This document shows, one piece after another, positions 7,829 to 18,579 of a stretch of 64,000 bases of DNA. Numbering within the stretch: position 1 is the first letter of the stretch; each line of letters opens with the position of its first letter. Source of the stretch: Enterobacter sp. ENT03 (lineage in GTDB: Bacteria > Pseudomonadota > Gammaproteobacteria > Enterobacterales > Enterobacteriaceae). Under the pieces are notes generated by a model, which did not search any database, was not told the origin of the DNA, and saw nothing but the letters and a program-made list of their open reading frames with translations. The stretch spans positions 93,217-157,216 of the forward strand of contig NZ_JAHUXA010000011.1 of assembly GCF_019218745.1 (NCBI RefSeq), read 5' to 3'. The position numbers and the translations under genes are program-made.

Positions 7829-10348
7829 TCATTGGCTTACGTATATGACAGACGAACAGCAATCAACATTTTCAAGGTGGATCTGGTCAGTCAGCACGAC
7901 TTCCTCGCCGGTGAGAAGATCCCGGTAACGACGGTTTGCCAGCGTCGCAGGCAGCGTCACCGCTGTCTGTGGCCAGCGCTGTGGCGTGGTCAGTGCATCG
8001 CTCGCCTGCTGCATCGGTAGCACCAGGCGCGGTGCGATAACGATCAGCGCATCACTGCCCTGTTGACGGGCAAAAGCGATGAGGTGATCGGCGTTGTCAC
8101 CCGTGGCGGCCAGCGGCACATAGTCACCGCGGCGGAACAGATCGGGTTTACGCTGGCGATAGTGCAGCACATGGGTGATCACCTGCTGCTTGAGCGCACC
8201 GCTCATCCAGTCTGCCTCTGAGGTCGGCACCGGTTCGTCATCGCTGAACAGGTGCTGTTCAAGGGCGGCGAAATCCGGCTCGCGACGGTTATCGGGATCG
8301 ACAAGGCTGAAGTTGAGCGTTTCGCTGCCCTGATAAATATCCGGCACGCCGGGGGCGGTGAGTTTGATCACCGTCTGGGTCAGGCTGTTGACCAGCCCTG
8401 CGCGGACAAAGGGTTGCAGCGTCTGGTAAAAGTCTTCAAGGAACGCCTGGTTATCCGGGGAGAGCAGGTGACGGGCATAGTCGAGCACGACCGTCTCATA
8501 CACGTCATTGCTGTCGGCCCAGTCAGTGCGCAGCTTCGCTTCACGCAGCGCCTTTTCCACGAACGGGATAAAACGTTCTTCCAGCGCCTGTAAACCGGCG
8601 GTGTCCTGGGGCGTCAGCGTTACCGGCCAGACGCCCGCCAGCGCCTGATACAGCATCCAGGCCAGCTCTGGCTTTGGCGTCGGACCATCAAACAGCACAG
8701 TAACTTTGCTGTCGTTCATCTGGTGCCAGCGCACGACATGCGCCGCCCAGTCATCCGGCGCTTCGGTGAGGGAGTACAGTCGCGCACGCGCGTCTTCGCC
8801 GCGTTTAGTGTCATGGGTCGAGGTGCCCGACAGCGCATCCGGCTGCCGATCGAGGCGGGTTTTCATCTCGGCGTGGAAACGATCAAGAGAGAAGACGCGC
8901 GGCAGCGGTTCAGCGCCCACTTCGTTCAGGGCCAGATCCATGTGCTGACGGAAGAACAGCGTGTCTTCCACCGACTTCGCCATCAGCGGGCCGGTAAGCT
9001 GCTGGAAACGGGCGCGGAAGGTGGCGGCCGCCGGTTCGTCGCTGGCAAGGATCGCCGCCACGAAATCGAGCGCCGCCGTATCCGGGGCGTAATCGCTGTT
9101 TTTTACCCGCGCGACCACTTTTTGCAGCAGTTGCTGGCTGGCCTGCGGCAGTCCACTGGCGGTGCCATAGGTGCGGTAAACCGGGAAGGCGACCAGCAGC
9201 TCACGCAGGGCGGCGCGCACCAGGGTTTCGTCCAGCGTGCGGTGCTGCGTGGCGGCAATGTCCATCGCCAGCCGCAGCAGGGTGGTGAACTCGCCTTCAA
9301 AATTACGATCCACCATCAGCAGCTTGGCGGCGCGCAGTTCGGCTTTCATATCCACCGGTTTGCCGACCGCCTCATCGTAGGCCTGGCGCAGCGCATCCAG
9401 CTTATCGTCATCCACCAGCACGTCAGAGAGGGCGGCAATAAACTCGTAACCCGTCGTGCCGGAGATCGGCCAGTCTTCGGGAATATGTTCGCCCTTGCCG
9501 AGGATTTTTTCGACGGTGATGTAGCACTCAGGCCCGGCAGTTTCACGCAGACGCGCCAGATAGGCCTGCGGATCCGCAAGGCCATCCACATGATCCACCC
9601 GCAGGCCGTCCACCGCGCCGGAATGCACCAGTTCGAGGATCAGCCGGTGGGTATCATCAAATACGGTGTCGTCTTCCACGCGCACGCCAGCCAGCCCGGT
9701 GATCTCAAAGAAGCGGCGATAGGAGAGATCGCGCGGCGCATCGCGCCAGGACATTAAGCGCCACGGCTGCTGCTCGTGCAGCGCCGCGATGTCCGCCTTG
9801 TCGGTCAGCGCCAGCACCTCTGCCTCACGCCCCTGCCAGCTGGCGGGGGTCAGCGGATAAAAGTTGTCGAAATAGGCCAGCGCCGGGCGTCCGGTTTGCG
9901 GATCGGGCTGGACGCTGATCTCATCGTTCGCCAGCACCGCCTCAAAGGTATCGCCGAGGAACGGCAGGGTCAGACGGCGTGACCAGTCGATGTCGAAGTG
10001 CCGCGCGTAGCGGCTGTCTTCGCCATGCTCGATCACATCACGCCACCAGGGATTTTCCAGCGAGGCGGCCATGTGATTCGGCACAATATCGATGATCAGA
10101 CCCAGACCGGCGGCTTTCAGCGCCTGCGCCATGCGGTCAAAGCCTTTACGCCCGCCGAGGGTCGGATCGATTTCATTGGCGTCGGTGACGTCGTAGCCGT
10201 GGGTCGAGCCGCTGGTGGCGGTAAACACCGGGGATGCATAAAGATGGCTGATGCCGAGTCGTTTCAGGTACGGCACCAGCGCGGCGGCACGATCAAAAGT
10301 CATGCCGTTGCGGAACTGAATTCGGTAAGTCGCGGTTGGGATACTCAC
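7829..10348 (-). CDS. treY: Maltooligosyl trehalose synthase
   Basis: 839 residues, GH13. It isomerises the reducing-end alpha-1,4 bond of maltodextrins to the alpha,alpha-1,1 bond, giving maltooligosyl trehalose. Hallmarks are TYRIQF at 7-12 (the usual start of TreY), SHLYASPV (34-41), DIVPNHMA (87-94), GLRVDHVDGL with the nucleophile Asp252, ITVEKIL with the acid Glu280, and a later TSTHDTKRGED block. The start is GTG 10348, whose G-T-G-A overlaps the treZ stop by four bases, so translation is coupled. Length is normal for bacterial TreY (roughly 700-850). Confidence 0.95.
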   Translation of the reverse strand: MSIPTATYRIQFRNGMTFDRAAALVPYLKRLGISHLYASPVFTATSGSTHGYDVTDANEIDPTLGGRKGFDRMAQALKAAGLGLIIDIVPNHMAASLENPWWRDVIEHGEDSRYARHFDIDWSRRLTLPFLGDTFEAVLANDEISVQPDPQTGRPALAYFDNFYPLTPASWQGREAEVLALTDKADIAALHEQQPWRLMSWRDAPRDLSYRRFFEITGLAGVRVEDDTVFDDTHRLILELVHSGAVDGLRVDHVDGLADPQAYLARLRETAGPECYITVEKILGKGEHIPEDWPISGTTGYEFIAALSDVLVDDDKLDALRQAYDEAVGKPVDMKAELRAAKLLMVDRNFEGEFTTLLRLAMDIAATQHRTLDETLVRAALRELLVAFPVYRTYGTASGLPQASQQLLQKVVARVKNSDYAPDTAALDFVAAILASDEPAAATFRARFQQLTGPLMAKSVEDTLFFRQHMDLALNEVGAEPLPRVFSLDRFHAEMKTRLDRQPDALSGTSTHDTKRGEDARARLYSLTEAPDDWAAHVVRWHQMNDSKVTVLFDGPTPKPELAWMLYQALAGVWPVTLTPQDTAGLQALEERFIPFVEKALREAKLRTDWADSNDVYETVVLDYARHLLSPDNQAFLEDFYQTLQPFVRAGLVNSLTQTVIKLTAPGVPDIYQGSETLNFSLVDPDNRREPDFAALEQHLFSDDEPVPTSEADWMSGALKQQVITHVLHYRQRKPDLFRRGDYVPLAATGDNADHLIAFARQQGSDALIVIAPRLVLPMQQASDALTTPQRWPQTAVTLPATLANRRYRDLLTGEEVVLTDQIHLENVDCCSSVIYVSQ

Positions 10349-12132
10349 GATACATCTCCCGGAGCAAGACGGACAATAATGGAATTCGGCGGCAGATCGG
10401 CGGCCGGGGAGCGCCAGACATAGATAGTCTCGCCGGGTTGATCCGGCAGCGGCTGGTGTCGATCGCTGATATTCAGCGCCATGGAAAGCGTGCCCTGCGG
10501 GAAGCGCCAGGTGACGGCGAGATACCCTTCATCCGTCTCCACCACCTTGCCGCTGTTGCCACCCGCCGTTAACAGCAGCGGAACGATGTACTGCCGACGC
10601 ACGTCGAGCAGCGCCTGGGTAAAGGCCTGCCACTCCTGACCTTCCGGCGTATCCAGCTTCTGCCAGTCGAGTTTTGAGCGGGCAAAGGTTTCTTCGGCAT
10701 TCGGATCCGGGACGCTTTCCCCTTCATGACCCGCATGACCTTCAAACTCTCTGGCGCGGCCTTCGCGGACGGCTTTCGCCAGATCGCCATGGAAATCAGT
10801 GAAGAACAGGAACGGATGGGTTTCGCCGTACTCTTCACCCATAAACAGCAGCGGGATATGCGGCGATAGCAGCAGCATTGCCAGCAGCACGCGGGTGCGC
10901 TCGGCCCCCGCCAGCGAAATCAGACGATCGCCCTGGGCGCGGTTGCCGGTCTGGTCATGGTTCTGGATGAAATCCACAAACGCAGTGGGCGGCTGGTCGG
11001 TGCTTTTCACGCCGCGCGGCTCGCCGGAGTGCGCGGAGATCTCCCCCTGATAGGCAAAACCTTCCGCCAGCGTACGGGCCACCAGTTTTTCCGGCTCGCG
11101 GGCAAAATCCTGGTAATACGCATGCGTTTCGCCAGTGGCAAAAACGTGTACGGCGTTGTGAAAATCATCGTTCCACTCGCCGGTAAACAGCGGCACCGAA
11201 CCGTCTTTTTCGCGCGGATGCAGGAAGGTGACGTTACGGCTATCTTCGGTGGTCAGGTGTACGGGCCGATCGGTGATGCGCTCGCGAATGCGTTCGGCGA
11301 TCTCGATCAGCAGATGCGTGTCTGAGGTGTCTTCAATCTGATCGATGGCGTCAAAACGCAGGCCGTCGAGGTTGTACTCTTCCAGCCAGTAGAGCGGCGC
11401 TTCCAGCATATAGCGGCGTGCGGCGTCCACGTCATAGGCGATGCCTGCGCCCCAGGGCGTATGGCGCTCTTTGTGGAAGAATGCCGGGGAAAGCAGCGGC
11501 AGATAGTTACCTTCCGGCCCAAAATGGTTGAGCACAATATCCAGCACCACAGACAGCCCGTGACCGTGCGCGGCGTCGATAAACGCCTTGAAATCATCCG
11601 GGGAGCCATAGGCCGCATGCGGAGCGTACAGCAGCACGCCGTCATAGCCCCAGCCACGATTGCCGCCGAACTGCGACACGGGCAGCACTTCGATCATGGT
11701 GATGCCGGTCTGCGCGAGGTACGGCAGTTTATCGATGGCGGCGCGGAATGTGCCCTCGGGTGTAAAGGTGCCGATGTGCATCTCGTACACCACGGTTTCT
11801 TCCCACGCGCGACCCTGCCAGTCGGTGTTCTGCCAGGCATAGTGGGCGGGATCGACGACCAGCGACGGGCCGTTCACATCGGCTTTCTGCGCGCGCGAGG
11901 CGGGATCCGGAACGGCCATGCCGTCGGGCAGGACATACTGGTACTCCGCACCCGGCGCAACGCCAGGCACGGTCAGTTCAAACCAGCCGTCGCCGACCGC
12001 ATTCATTTCTTTGTCTTCCCCGGAAAGCCGGAGCATTACCCTGGAGTGACCGGAAGCCCACAGACGAAAACGCACGGCATTGGCCTCTGTGTATTCGGCC
12101 CCCCAACTTTTCGTAAAGGTCCTGGACGTCAT
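10345..12132 (-). CDS. treZ: Maltooligosyl trehalose trehalohydrolase
   Basis: 595 residues, GH13. An N-terminal CBM48/E-set domain (about 1-95) is followed by the barrel with YEMHIGTFT (116-124), DIVLNHFGPEG (198-208), GLRFDAID with the nucleophile Asp261, LTTEDSRN with the acid Glu296, and DFIQNHDQ. TreZ releases free trehalose from the end of maltooligosyl trehalose made by TreY. It is the first gene of the leftward operon treZ-treY-treX. Start ATG 12132; the 250 bases to aidB on the other strand must hold both promoters. Together the three enzymes make trehalose from glycogen without OtsA/OtsB. Confidence 0.95.
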   Translation of the reverse strand: MTSRTFTKSWGAEYTEANAVRFRLWASGHSRVMLRLSGEDKEMNAVGDGWFELTVPGVAPGAEYQYVLPDGMAVPDPASRAQKADVNGPSLVVDPAHYAWQNTDWQGRAWEETVVYEMHIGTFTPEGTFRAAIDKLPYLAQTGITMIEVLPVSQFGGNRGWGYDGVLLYAPHAAYGSPDDFKAFIDAAHGHGLSVVLDIVLNHFGPEGNYLPLLSPAFFHKERHTPWGAGIAYDVDAARRYMLEAPLYWLEEYNLDGLRFDAIDQIEDTSDTHLLIEIAERIRERITDRPVHLTTEDSRNVTFLHPREKDGSVPLFTGEWNDDFHNAVHVFATGETHAYYQDFAREPEKLVARTLAEGFAYQGEISAHSGEPRGVKSTDQPPTAFVDFIQNHDQTGNRAQGDRLISLAGAERTRVLLAMLLLSPHIPLLFMGEEYGETHPFLFFTDFHGDLAKAVREGRAREFEGHAGHEGESVPDPNAEETFARSKLDWQKLDTPEGQEWQAFTQALLDVRRQYIVPLLLTAGGNSGKVVETDEGYLAVTWRFPQGTLSMALNISDRHQPLPDQPGETIYVWRSPAADLPPNSIIVRLAPGDVS

Positions 12133-12385
12133 ACAATTACCCCGTATAGCTCATCAGTGAGCACTGAATCGATGTGCAATGGTCACGTTCCCCACCGCAG
12201 TTGCAAAACAATCATAGTTCAGATACGGCAACTGAAAGGGCTTCCGATAAAGAAGAACGCGGCACAACATCGGGCAGCAGAGCGGCGTCTGCGGGCGCGA
12301 CTCACGCTTTTGTGACAATGCTCTGCACCAAAATCCTTACCGCTATCCATACTTACCTGTAATGCCAATGAAGGAGGGACTCAGA

Positions 12386-14005
12386 ATGCGCTGGCAAACC
12401 CATACAGTTTTTAATCAACCGTTGCCGCTCAATAACAGCAATCTTTTTCTTTCAGACGCCTCGCTGCGTGATGCCGTGGTGCGGGAAGGGGCGGGCTGGG
12501 ACGCCGAACTGCTGGCGAGTATTGGTCAGCAGCTTGGCACGGCGGAATCCCTTGAACTGGGACGCCTGGCCAATGTTAATCCGCCTGAACTGTTGCGTTA
12601 TGACGGCACCGGAGAACGGCTGGATGATGTGCGTTGCCACCCGGCCTGGCACCTGCTGATGCAGGGACTGTGCGCCAACCGGGTACATAATCTGGCGTGG
12701 GAAGACGACGCGCGGGCGGGATCTTTTGTCGCGCGTGCGGCGCGCTTTGTGCTGCATGCGCAGGTCGAAGCGGGCACGCTCTGCCCGGTGACCATGACCT
12801 TTGCCGCCACGCCGCTGCTGCAACAAACCCTGCCCGCACCGTTTCGCGACTGGCTAAAACCGCTGTTAAGCGATCGCTACGATCCGCATGTCTTGCCCGG
12901 CGCCCAAAAACGCGGCCTGCTGATCGGCATGGGGATGACGGAAAAGCAGGGCGGCTCGGACGTGCTCAGCAATACCACGCGGGCGGAAAAAAGCGGCGAT
13001 GTTTACCGACTGGTGGGCCACAAATGGTTTTTCTCGGTGCCGCAAAGCGACGCGCATCTGGTGCTGGCGCAGGCGAGCGGTGGTCTGTCCTGCTTCTTCG
13101 TGCCGCGTTTTCTGCCGGACGGCACGCGCAACGGCGTGCGCCTTGAGCGGCTGAAAGACAAGCTCGGCAACCGATCGAACGCCAGCAGCGAAGTGGAATT
13201 TCAGGACGCCTGCGGCTGGCTGCTCGGCGAGGAAGGTGACGGCGTGCGGCAGATCCTGAAAATGGGCGGTCTGACGCGCGTCGATTGCGCGCTGGGTAGC
13301 CACGGCCTGATGCGCCGCGCGTTTTCCGTCGCGCTTTATCATGCGCATCAGCGCCAGGCCTTCGGCAAAAATCTGGTCGATCAGCCGTTGATGCGTGACG
13401 TGCTCAGCCGCATGGCGTTGCAGCTGGAAGGGCAAACGGCCTTTTTGTTCCAGCTGGCGGGGGCGCTGGATAATCGTACCGATCCCCTGGCGGCACTGTG
13501 GGCGCGACTGTTTACGCCGGTGGCGAAATTCGCCGTCTGCAAGGCGGGCATTCCCTTTGTGGCGGAAGCGATGGAGGTGCTCGGCGGCATTGGCTATTGC
13601 GAGGAGAGCGAACTGCCGCGTCTGTACCGTGAAATGCCGGTCAACAGCATCTGGGAAGGTTCCGGCAATATCATGTGTCTGGACGTGCTGCGCGTGCTGG
13701 CAAAACAGCATGGCGTGATGGATCTACTGGCACAGGCGTTCGGCGAGGTCAAAGGCCAGGATCGCCATTTTGACCGCGCCTGGCGGCAGTTACAGCAGCA
13801 ACTGCGTAAACCGCAGGAAGCCCAGGCCCGGGAGATCGCCCGGCAACTTTACCGGCTGGCGGCGGGCGCACAGCTGCTGCGCCATGCGTCACCGCCGCTG
13901 GCGCAGGCCTGGTGTCAGATGATGCTGGATACCCGTGGCGGCTCACTGATCGACGAGCAGGTGCAAAACCACCTGCTGTCACGCGCCACGGGCGGGGTGG
14001 GTTAA
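12386..14005 (+). CDS. aidB: AidB, acyl-CoA dehydrogenase-like protein of the adaptive response
   Basis: 539 residues beginning [20 protein letters not shown], very close to E. coli AidB throughout (for example [48 protein letters not shown] ACAD signatures and a C-terminal RATGGVG). The frame stays open upstream to ATG 12362, but ATG 12386 is chosen because AAGGAGG lies 9 bases before it and the homologue starts there. AidB is an FAD-containing tetramer induced by alkylating agents in E. coli through Ada, and is thought to protect DNA. Its stop overlaps the convergent chemoreceptor stop (shared TTAA). Confidence 0.95.
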   Translation: MRWQTHTVFNQPLPLNNSNLFLSDASLRDAVVREGAGWDAELLASIGQQLGTAESLELGRLANVNPPELLRYDGTGERLDDVRCHPAWHLLMQGLCANRVHNLAWEDDARAGSFVARAARFVLHAQVEAGTLCPVTMTFAATPLLQQTLPAPFRDWLKPLLSDRYDPHVLPGAQKRGLLIGMGMTEKQGGSDVLSNTTRAEKSGDVYRLVGHKWFFSVPQSDAHLVLAQASGGLSCFFVPRFLPDGTRNGVRLERLKDKLGNRSNASSEVEFQDACGWLLGEEGDGVRQILKMGGLTRVDCALGSHGLMRRAFSVALYHAHQRQAFGKNLVDQPLMRDVLSRMALQLEGQTAFLFQLAGALDNRTDPLAALWARLFTPVAKFAVCKAGIPFVAEAMEVLGGIGYCEESELPRLYREMPVNSIWEGSGNIMCLDVLRVLAKQHGVMDLLAQAFGEVKGQDRHFDRAWRQLQQQLRKPQEAQAREIARQLYRLAAGAQLLRHASPPLAQAWCQMMLDTRGGSLIDEQVQNHLLSRATGGVG

Positions 14006-15927
14006 AGGCGGAACAGGCTGACCAGCTGGCTCAGATGGCTGCCTTTTTCACGCAGCGTGCGGGCAATGTTTTCACTGCGTGACGCGCGATCGGCGTTGAT
14101 GTGCGTGGCTTCGCCAATGTGCGTCATCGCCAGATTCACCTGGCCGATACCGGCAGACTGCTCGCGGGAGGCGTGGTTGATCTCGGTCACCAGCTGATTG
14201 ATATTGCCCATGTGGTCGATAATCGCCGACATCGCCTTCTGCGTCTGTTCTGACAGGGCGTGACCTTCAGCGACTTTCGCCAGCGTGTCGGCGATCAGCT
14301 CTTCGATCTCCTTCACCGCCTGCGCACTGCGCGCCGCCAGTGCGCGAACTTCCTGCGCGACTACGGCGAACCCTTTACCGTGCTCACCCGCCCGCGCCGC
14401 TTCCACGGCGGCGTTTAGCGCCAGAATGTTGGTCTGAAAGGCAATAGATTCAATCACCTGAGTAATGGCGGCGATACGCTGGGAGGCGTCACGAATATCG
14501 TTCATGGTCGCAACCGCACGGCTGACCGTCTGGCCGCCTTGCTGGACCGCGCCGGAGGTTTCATGCACCAGACGCTGGGTCTGATCCATGTTTTCCGCGG
14601 TTTGCTGCACGGTGGCGGCAAGCTGTTCCATGCTGGCGGAGGTTTCTTCCACGCTGCTGGCTTGCTTGTTGATCTGCTCGGTGATCTCGCCGCTGTCGGC
14701 GGCCAGGGTGCTGGTGCCCTGATTAATCTCACCCGCCGCTTCGCGCACCTGCTGCACCATAGTTTGCAGACCGTGGCCGATGCCGTTGATGGCTTCGATC
14801 AACTGACCCACTTCATCTTTGCTTTTCACGTCCAGCGTGGCGCGTAAATCCCCGGAAGCATAGCGCTGTGCCATCTGAATCACATCGCGCAGCGGGCGGG
14901 TCAGCCAGCGGCGGATGATCACCACAAAGAGCGCGGCAAACAGCAGCGAGATCACCACACCGGCAATGAGGAACTGGTTACGCATGGTATTCACATCGCG
15001 CAACAGCACGGCTTTATCCACTTCCCCGACAACCGTCCAGTTCCAGCCGGGCAGGGCGGTCCAGGAGATCATTTGCGTATTGCCGTCGGCATCGGTGCGC
15101 GCCAGCGTACCGGATTCGCTGCCGAGCAGCGCTTTCTGCGTGGCGTCATCCCACTGTGGACGCTTTCCTTCTTCGCGCGGATGGAACAGGTAATTACCGT
15201 AATTTTTACCGGCGTTGCGATCCAGCACGTAGAAATGCCCGCTTTCGCCGAGGCGGCGTTGCAGGATCTTATCGCGCATGATGGCCCACGAACGGCTGAT
15301 GTCCACGCCGACGAACAGAATGGCAATGATATTGCCGCTGGCATCTTTTACCGGCTGATACTGGGTGATATAGCGTTTGCCGAACAGCAGCGCCAGGCCA
15401 CGATAGGCCTCGCCGCGCATGACGGGAGCCAGCGCCGGGCTGGTTTGATCCAGTTTTGTGCCGATGGCGCGATCGCCGTTTTCTTTACGCAGCGAGGTCG
15501 CCACGCGCACAAAATCATCACCGCTGCGCACGAACAGGGTCGCAATGGCACCTGTACGGTTGAGGAAATCGTCCGGTACGGCATTATTCTCATGCAGTTC
15601 ACTGTCACCGCCTTTCAACAGCGGCACCGTGATCCCCTGAATGGTGCGGGTTTGCGTAATATCCACGCTGACCGGCTGCGGAACAAAGCTACTGAATAAC
15701 CGCGTATAGCTTTCTACTTCCTCGGTGAGGCTGGTGTTAAACATCTCAACCATATCCACCACACCGGTGGACTGACTGTGAAGATCTTCGACGGCGAGGG
15801 TTTCGAGCTGCTGGCTGGCGTTACGACTCATCAGGAAGGTGAACAACAGGAAAAGCACCGCAACGCTCACGCCTGTCAGTAAAGAAAGCCTGGTGCCCAG
15901 ACCGGCATGGCGAAAAGAAGCGTTCAT
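14002..15927 (-). CDS. Methyl-accepting chemotaxis protein with periplasmic Cache-type sensor
   Basis: 641 residues. TM1 is about 14-35. A large periplasmic region (about 36-315) follows, with the Cache_3-Cache_2 look ([27 protein letters not shown], then [13 protein letters not shown]). TM2 is about 320-342, then HAMP ([18 protein letters not shown]) and the cytoplasmic signalling domain with the conserved hairpin [24 protein letters not shown]. It lacks an NWETF-type CheR/CheB tether at the C-terminus (ends LVSLFRL). Its ligand is unknown; Cache domains usually bind small carboxylates, amino acids or similar. I do not recall a receptor between aidB and yjfN in K-12. A sigma-28 promoter lies upstream at 15959-15985. 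Confidence 0.9.
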   Translation of the reverse strand: MNASFRHAGLGTRLSLLTGVSVAVLFLLFTFLMSRNASQQLETLAVEDLHSQSTGVVDMVEMFNTSLTEEVESYTRLFSSFVPQPVSVDITQTRTIQGITVPLLKGGDSELHENNAVPDDFLNRTGAIATLFVRSGDDFVRVATSLRKENGDRAIGTKLDQTSPALAPVMRGEAYRGLALLFGKRYITQYQPVKDASGNIIAILFVGVDISRSWAIMRDKILQRRLGESGHFYVLDRNAGKNYGNYLFHPREEGKRPQWDDATQKALLGSESGTLARTDADGNTQMISWTALPGWNWTVVGEVDKAVLLRDVNTMRNQFLIAGVVISLLFAALFVVIIRRWLTRPLRDVIQMAQRYASGDLRATLDVKSKDEVGQLIEAINGIGHGLQTMVQQVREAAGEINQGTSTLAADSGEITEQINKQASSVEETSASMEQLAATVQQTAENMDQTQRLVHETSGAVQQGGQTVSRAVATMNDIRDASQRIAAITQVIESIAFQTNILALNAAVEAARAGEHGKGFAVVAQEVRALAARSAQAVKEIEELIADTLAKVAEGHALSEQTQKAMSAIIDHMGNINQLVTEINHASREQSAGIGQVNLAMTHIGEATHINADRASRSENIARTLREKGSHLSQLVSLFRL

Positions 15928-15958
15928 AAAATATCCATTGATCGAAAGGTGTGCTCGT

Positions 15959-15985
15959 TCAACGGCATTTACGCGCTAAAATTTA
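15959..15985 (-). promoter_or_regulatory. Sigma-28 (FliA) promoter of the Cache chemoreceptor gene
   Basis: Read on the minus strand: TAAATTTT (15985-15978), 11 bases, GCCGTTGA (15966-15959). The consensus is TAAAGTTT-N11-GCCGATAA, so 7/8 and 6/8 match with exact spacing. The -10 ends about 32 bases before the start codon. Confidence 0.7.
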
Positions 15986-16061
15986 GCGGATCTATGTAAC
16001 AAAAAGTAACAAGAAATTATTGACTTAGTAACAGTAAGGTAATTTAAAAGCAACATAAAGG

Positions 16062-16085
16062 AGAGCCACCATAAAAGGTGGCTTC
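16062..16085 (-). terminator. Likely terminator after yjfN
   Basis: AGCCACC (16064-16070) and GGTGGCT (16077-16083) form a 7-bp stem with a 6-base loop just past the yjfN stop. On the minus strand it is followed by CTCCTTTATGTTG, a weak T-rich tail. Confidence 0.5.
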
Positions 16086-16091
16086 GGAGAG

Positions 16092-16367
16092 CTACGCATA
16101 CAGAATGGCCTGAACGCGCCAGTTATCGGCCCGCAAATCCTCCTGCATCGCAATAATGCGATACCAGGATGCGCCTTGCTCATCCGCCTTAAAGGCGATG
16201 ACCCGTTCCACATCCTGTGCACTGCCATAAACATTATTCACCGAGATCAGGCCGATTTCATTCAGCCCGGTGACGCAATCGGCGCTGGCAAACTCGGCAG
16301 ACTGCGCCGTTGTGCTTACTAAGCCAACGGAGAGCAGCAATGTGGTTAAAGCAAGCGATCGTTTCAT
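16092..16367 (-). CDS. yjfN: YjfN, DUF1471/YhcN-family periplasmic protein
   Basis: 91 residues with a clear signal peptide (MKRSLALTTLLLSVGLVSTTAQSA, cleavage near residue 24) and a DUF1471-like core ending ...NWRVQAILYA. One Cys remains in the mature part (CVTG). DUF1471 proteins are small secreted or periplasmic proteins linked to stress and biofilm behaviour in enterobacteria. The start ATG 16367 has GGAGCT in front. It lies directly downstream of bsmA, a paralogue with the same fold and a similar ending (SQAILYRQ). Confidence 0.85.
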   Translation of the reverse strand: MKRSLALTTLLLSVGLVSTTAQSAEFASADCVTGLNEIGLISVNNVYGSAQDVERVIAFKADEQGASWYRIIAMQEDLRADNWRVQAILYA

Positions 16368-16519
16368 TTGTCAGCTCCATTTAACGTGACCCTGAGTCAT
16401 GGCAGGGCAATCCATCGCGTATAAATCCTCTCCTTTGCCGAAGCATCGAATTCATTGTGCACAGGAATACGTCTAAAGGTGCAAAGCAGTGTAAATCAAC
16501 CTTAAAAAGCAACGGACCG

Positions 16520-16822
16520 TTACTGACGATACAGAATGGCCTGCGAATACCACTGGCCAGTGAATACCGTATCGTCATTAAGAATAATGACGTAATAATC
16601 AGCGTGAGCAGCAGCGGCTTTGGCCTTTATTTCCTCCTCCGCATCCATGGGAGAGCCTTTAACCATCACGCTGATGGTGCCCAGACGCTGCAAACCTTCC
16701 GTCTGATTACGGCTGATCTCCTGTGGCTGACTTTTCGCCGGGGGCGGGGGCTGTGGCGTGCCCTGCAATACGCTACAGCCGCTCAGTAATAATGCCAGCA
16801 CAACAGGGGCGAACCGACTCAT
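16520..16822 (-). CDS. bsmA: BsmA (YjfO), DUF1471 lipoprotein
   Basis: 100 residues from ATG 16822; an upstream in-frame ATG at 16849 exists, but the lipoprotein signal begins at MSRFAPVVLALLLSGC, where LSGC is a lipobox with the lipidated Cys. A proline-rich linker (PQPPPPAKSQPQ) precedes the DUF1471 domain (GTISVMVKGSPMDAEEEIKAKAAAAHADYYVII). In E. coli BsmA affects biofilm formation, motility and peroxide/acid stress response. About 150 bases separate it from yjfN on the same strand, which may have its own promoter. Confidence 0.88.
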   Translation of the reverse strand: MSRFAPVVLALLLSGCSVLQGTPQPPPPAKSQPQEISRNQTEGLQRLGTISVMVKGSPMDAEEEIKAKAAAAHADYYVIILNDDTVFTGQWYSQAILYRQ

Positions 16823-17032
16823 CGTTATTTCCCGTTTCCTGATTGCCATAGTGTAGTTCCTCGTGAATTCCCCTTTGGGGGAATGTTCCCGAATTGTTAT
16901 CTACAACGTGATTTTCGACTGAAAATCACCCAAAAGCGTAATGGACATCTCAACATTATGGCAAAGCATCGCCGCTCCTGGCTTGCGTAATGCGGCCCTG
17001 CATGGCATATCTGCAAAATAACCCAGGAGAAG

Positions 17033-17758
17033 ATGATGATTGAACTTGAAACGCGGCACCTTGCCGGGATTGAAATCCTTCATGCCACCCCCGCCGGGCA
17101 GCGTGAACAACCGCTGCCGACAGTGGTGTTTTACCACGGGTTTAGCTCATCGAAACTGGTGTACAGCTACTTTGCCGTTGCGCTGGCGCAGGCGGGAATG
17201 AGAGTGGTGATGCCGGACGCTCGCGATCACGGCGCGCGATTCAACGGCGACGCCATCGCGCGGCTCGGGCAGTTCTGGCAGATCCTGCACAGCAATCTGC
17301 TGGAGTTTGCTGCGCTGCAAAAGGCGCTTTATGACGAAGGACTGATCAAGGATGCCCGGCTGGCGGTAGGCGGTGCGTCGATGGGCGGCATGACCGCGCT
17401 GGGCATCATGACGCAGCACCCGGAGGTGAAATGCGTCGCCAGCCTGATGGGCTCCGGTTACTTCACTACGCTTGCCCGCACGCTGTTTCCGCCTGACGAT
17501 CTGCAACAGGCGATAGCCCCGCTTGCCGACCGGGACGTCTCCCGACATTTACCGCGTCTGGCAGACCGGCCACTGCTGCTGTGGCACGGCGAGGAGGACG
17601 ACGTCGTTCCGGCAGAGGAGAGCTGGCGGTTACAGCAGGCGCTGACGCAGGCCGGGCTGGATCAGCAGCTAACCTGCGTATGGGAAGCGGGGGTGAAGCA
17701 TCGCATTACGCCCGTCGCGCTGGCGGCCACCGTCGATTTCTTCCGCGCGCACCTTTAA
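17033..17758 (+). CDS. yjfP: YjfP, alpha/beta-hydrolase esterase
   Basis: 241 residues, alpha/beta hydrolase. The oxyanion strand is [18 protein letters not shown] (about 31-48), the nucleophile elbow is GGASMGG (Ser near 116), and the late [13 protein letters not shown] (Asp) and KHRITP (His) complete the triad. E. coli YjfP is a carboxylesterase with activity on p-nitrophenyl esters; natural substrate unknown. Two consecutive ATGs (17033 and 17036) follow AGGAGAAG; homologues start with MIE, favouring 17036. The stop overlaps the convergent ulaR stop by sharing TTAA. Confidence 0.9.
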   Translation: MMIELETRHLAGIEILHATPAGQREQPLPTVVFYHGFSSSKLVYSYFAVALAQAGMRVVMPDARDHGARFNGDAIARLGQFWQILHSNLLEFAALQKALYDEGLIKDARLAVGGASMGGMTALGIMTQHPEVKCVASLMGSGYFTTLARTLFPPDDLQQAIAPLADRDVSRHLPRLADRPLLLWHGEEDDVVPAEESWRLQQALTQAGLDQQLTCVWEAGVKHRITPVALAATVDFFRAHL

Positions 17759-18510
17759 ACGCACATCACCTTCACACCCTGACTTTCGAGCTGCTTGATG
17801 ATGTCAGGGTTGGCCGCTTTGCCGGTGATCACCATGTCGATCTGATCGGCGCGACTGAACAGCATCCCGGCGCGCTCGCCGACTTTGCTGCTGTCCACCA
17901 GAACCACCAGTTTTCCGACGACATTCAGCATTTTCTGCTCTGCCATGGCGGTCAGCATATCGGTTTTGTACAGACCATCGGCGGCTAAGCCTTTTCCGCT
18001 GGTAAACATCCAGTGCCCGGCGTAGAGGCTGTTTTCGCTGCCCTGCGGGCTGAGGGTGATGGCCTGGCTTTTATTGTACTGTCCACCCATGATCACCACG
18101 CTCTCGTGCTCCTGATCGATCAGGTAATTCGCCAGCGGCAGATAGTTGGTGATGATCTGCACCGGCTTACCGCACATTTCGCGGCCCAGTAAAAAGGCGG
18201 TCGATCCACAGTTGATGACGACGCTCTCCCCAGGCTTTACCAGCTGCGAGGCGGCCCTGGCGATACGCACTTTTTCATCCAGATTGTGCGCCTGATGAAT
18301 GTTCATCGGCGACCAGCGCGGTCGCTGCTGGCTGATCGCCTCTGCGCCGTTACGGACCTTTTTCAGTTTGCCGCTCTCGTCGAGCTTATTGATGTCCCGC
18401 CGGGCGGTGGCGGGGGAGACATCCAGCCGCGCCATCACCTGCTCGACGGTGATAAAGCCCGTTTGTGCCAACAGTTCCAGCAGAATTTGATGTCGTTGCG
18501 CTTCCGTCAT
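17755..18510 (-). CDS. ulaR: UlaR, DeoR-family repressor of the L-ascorbate regulon
   Basis: 251 residues. An N-terminal DeoR helix-turn-helix (about 1-57, including [18 protein letters not shown]) is followed by the DeoRC sensor domain ([21 protein letters not shown] and [19 protein letters not shown] blocks). UlaR represses ulaG and ulaABCDEF; in E. coli the inducer that releases it is L-ascorbate-6-phosphate. Start ATG 18510. It lies upstream of ulaG on the same strand with a terminator-like hairpin of ulaG downstream on its 5' side, so it has its own promoter. Confidence 0.95.
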   Translation of the reverse strand: MTEAQRHQILLELLAQTGFITVEQVMARLDVSPATARRDINKLDESGKLKKVRNGAEAISQQRPRWSPMNIHQAHNLDEKVRIARAASQLVKPGESVVINCGSTAFLLGREMCGKPVQIITNYLPLANYLIDQEHESVVIMGGQYNKSQAITLSPQGSENSLYAGHWMFTSGKGLAADGLYKTDMLTAMAEQKMLNVVGKLVVLVDSSKVGERAGMLFSRADQIDMVITGKAANPDIIKQLESQGVKVMCV

Positions 18511-18579
18511 GAGCTATTCCGATAAATAATGATTTTTTTAGATGATATTTGAAATAGCCTGCAATTACTAAGCGTGAGT

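Noticed and set aside
6782..8020. A 412-codon plus-strand frame across the treX/treY junction
   Set aside because: It is antisense to two genes with full catalytic motifs, has a His/Arg/Val-rich composition typical of reversed GC-rich coding DNA, and shows no domain.
12362..12385. Earlier ATG of aidB
   Set aside because: ATG 12386 has AAGGAGG at the proper distance and matches the E. coli N-terminus; the upstream codons include that ribosome site.
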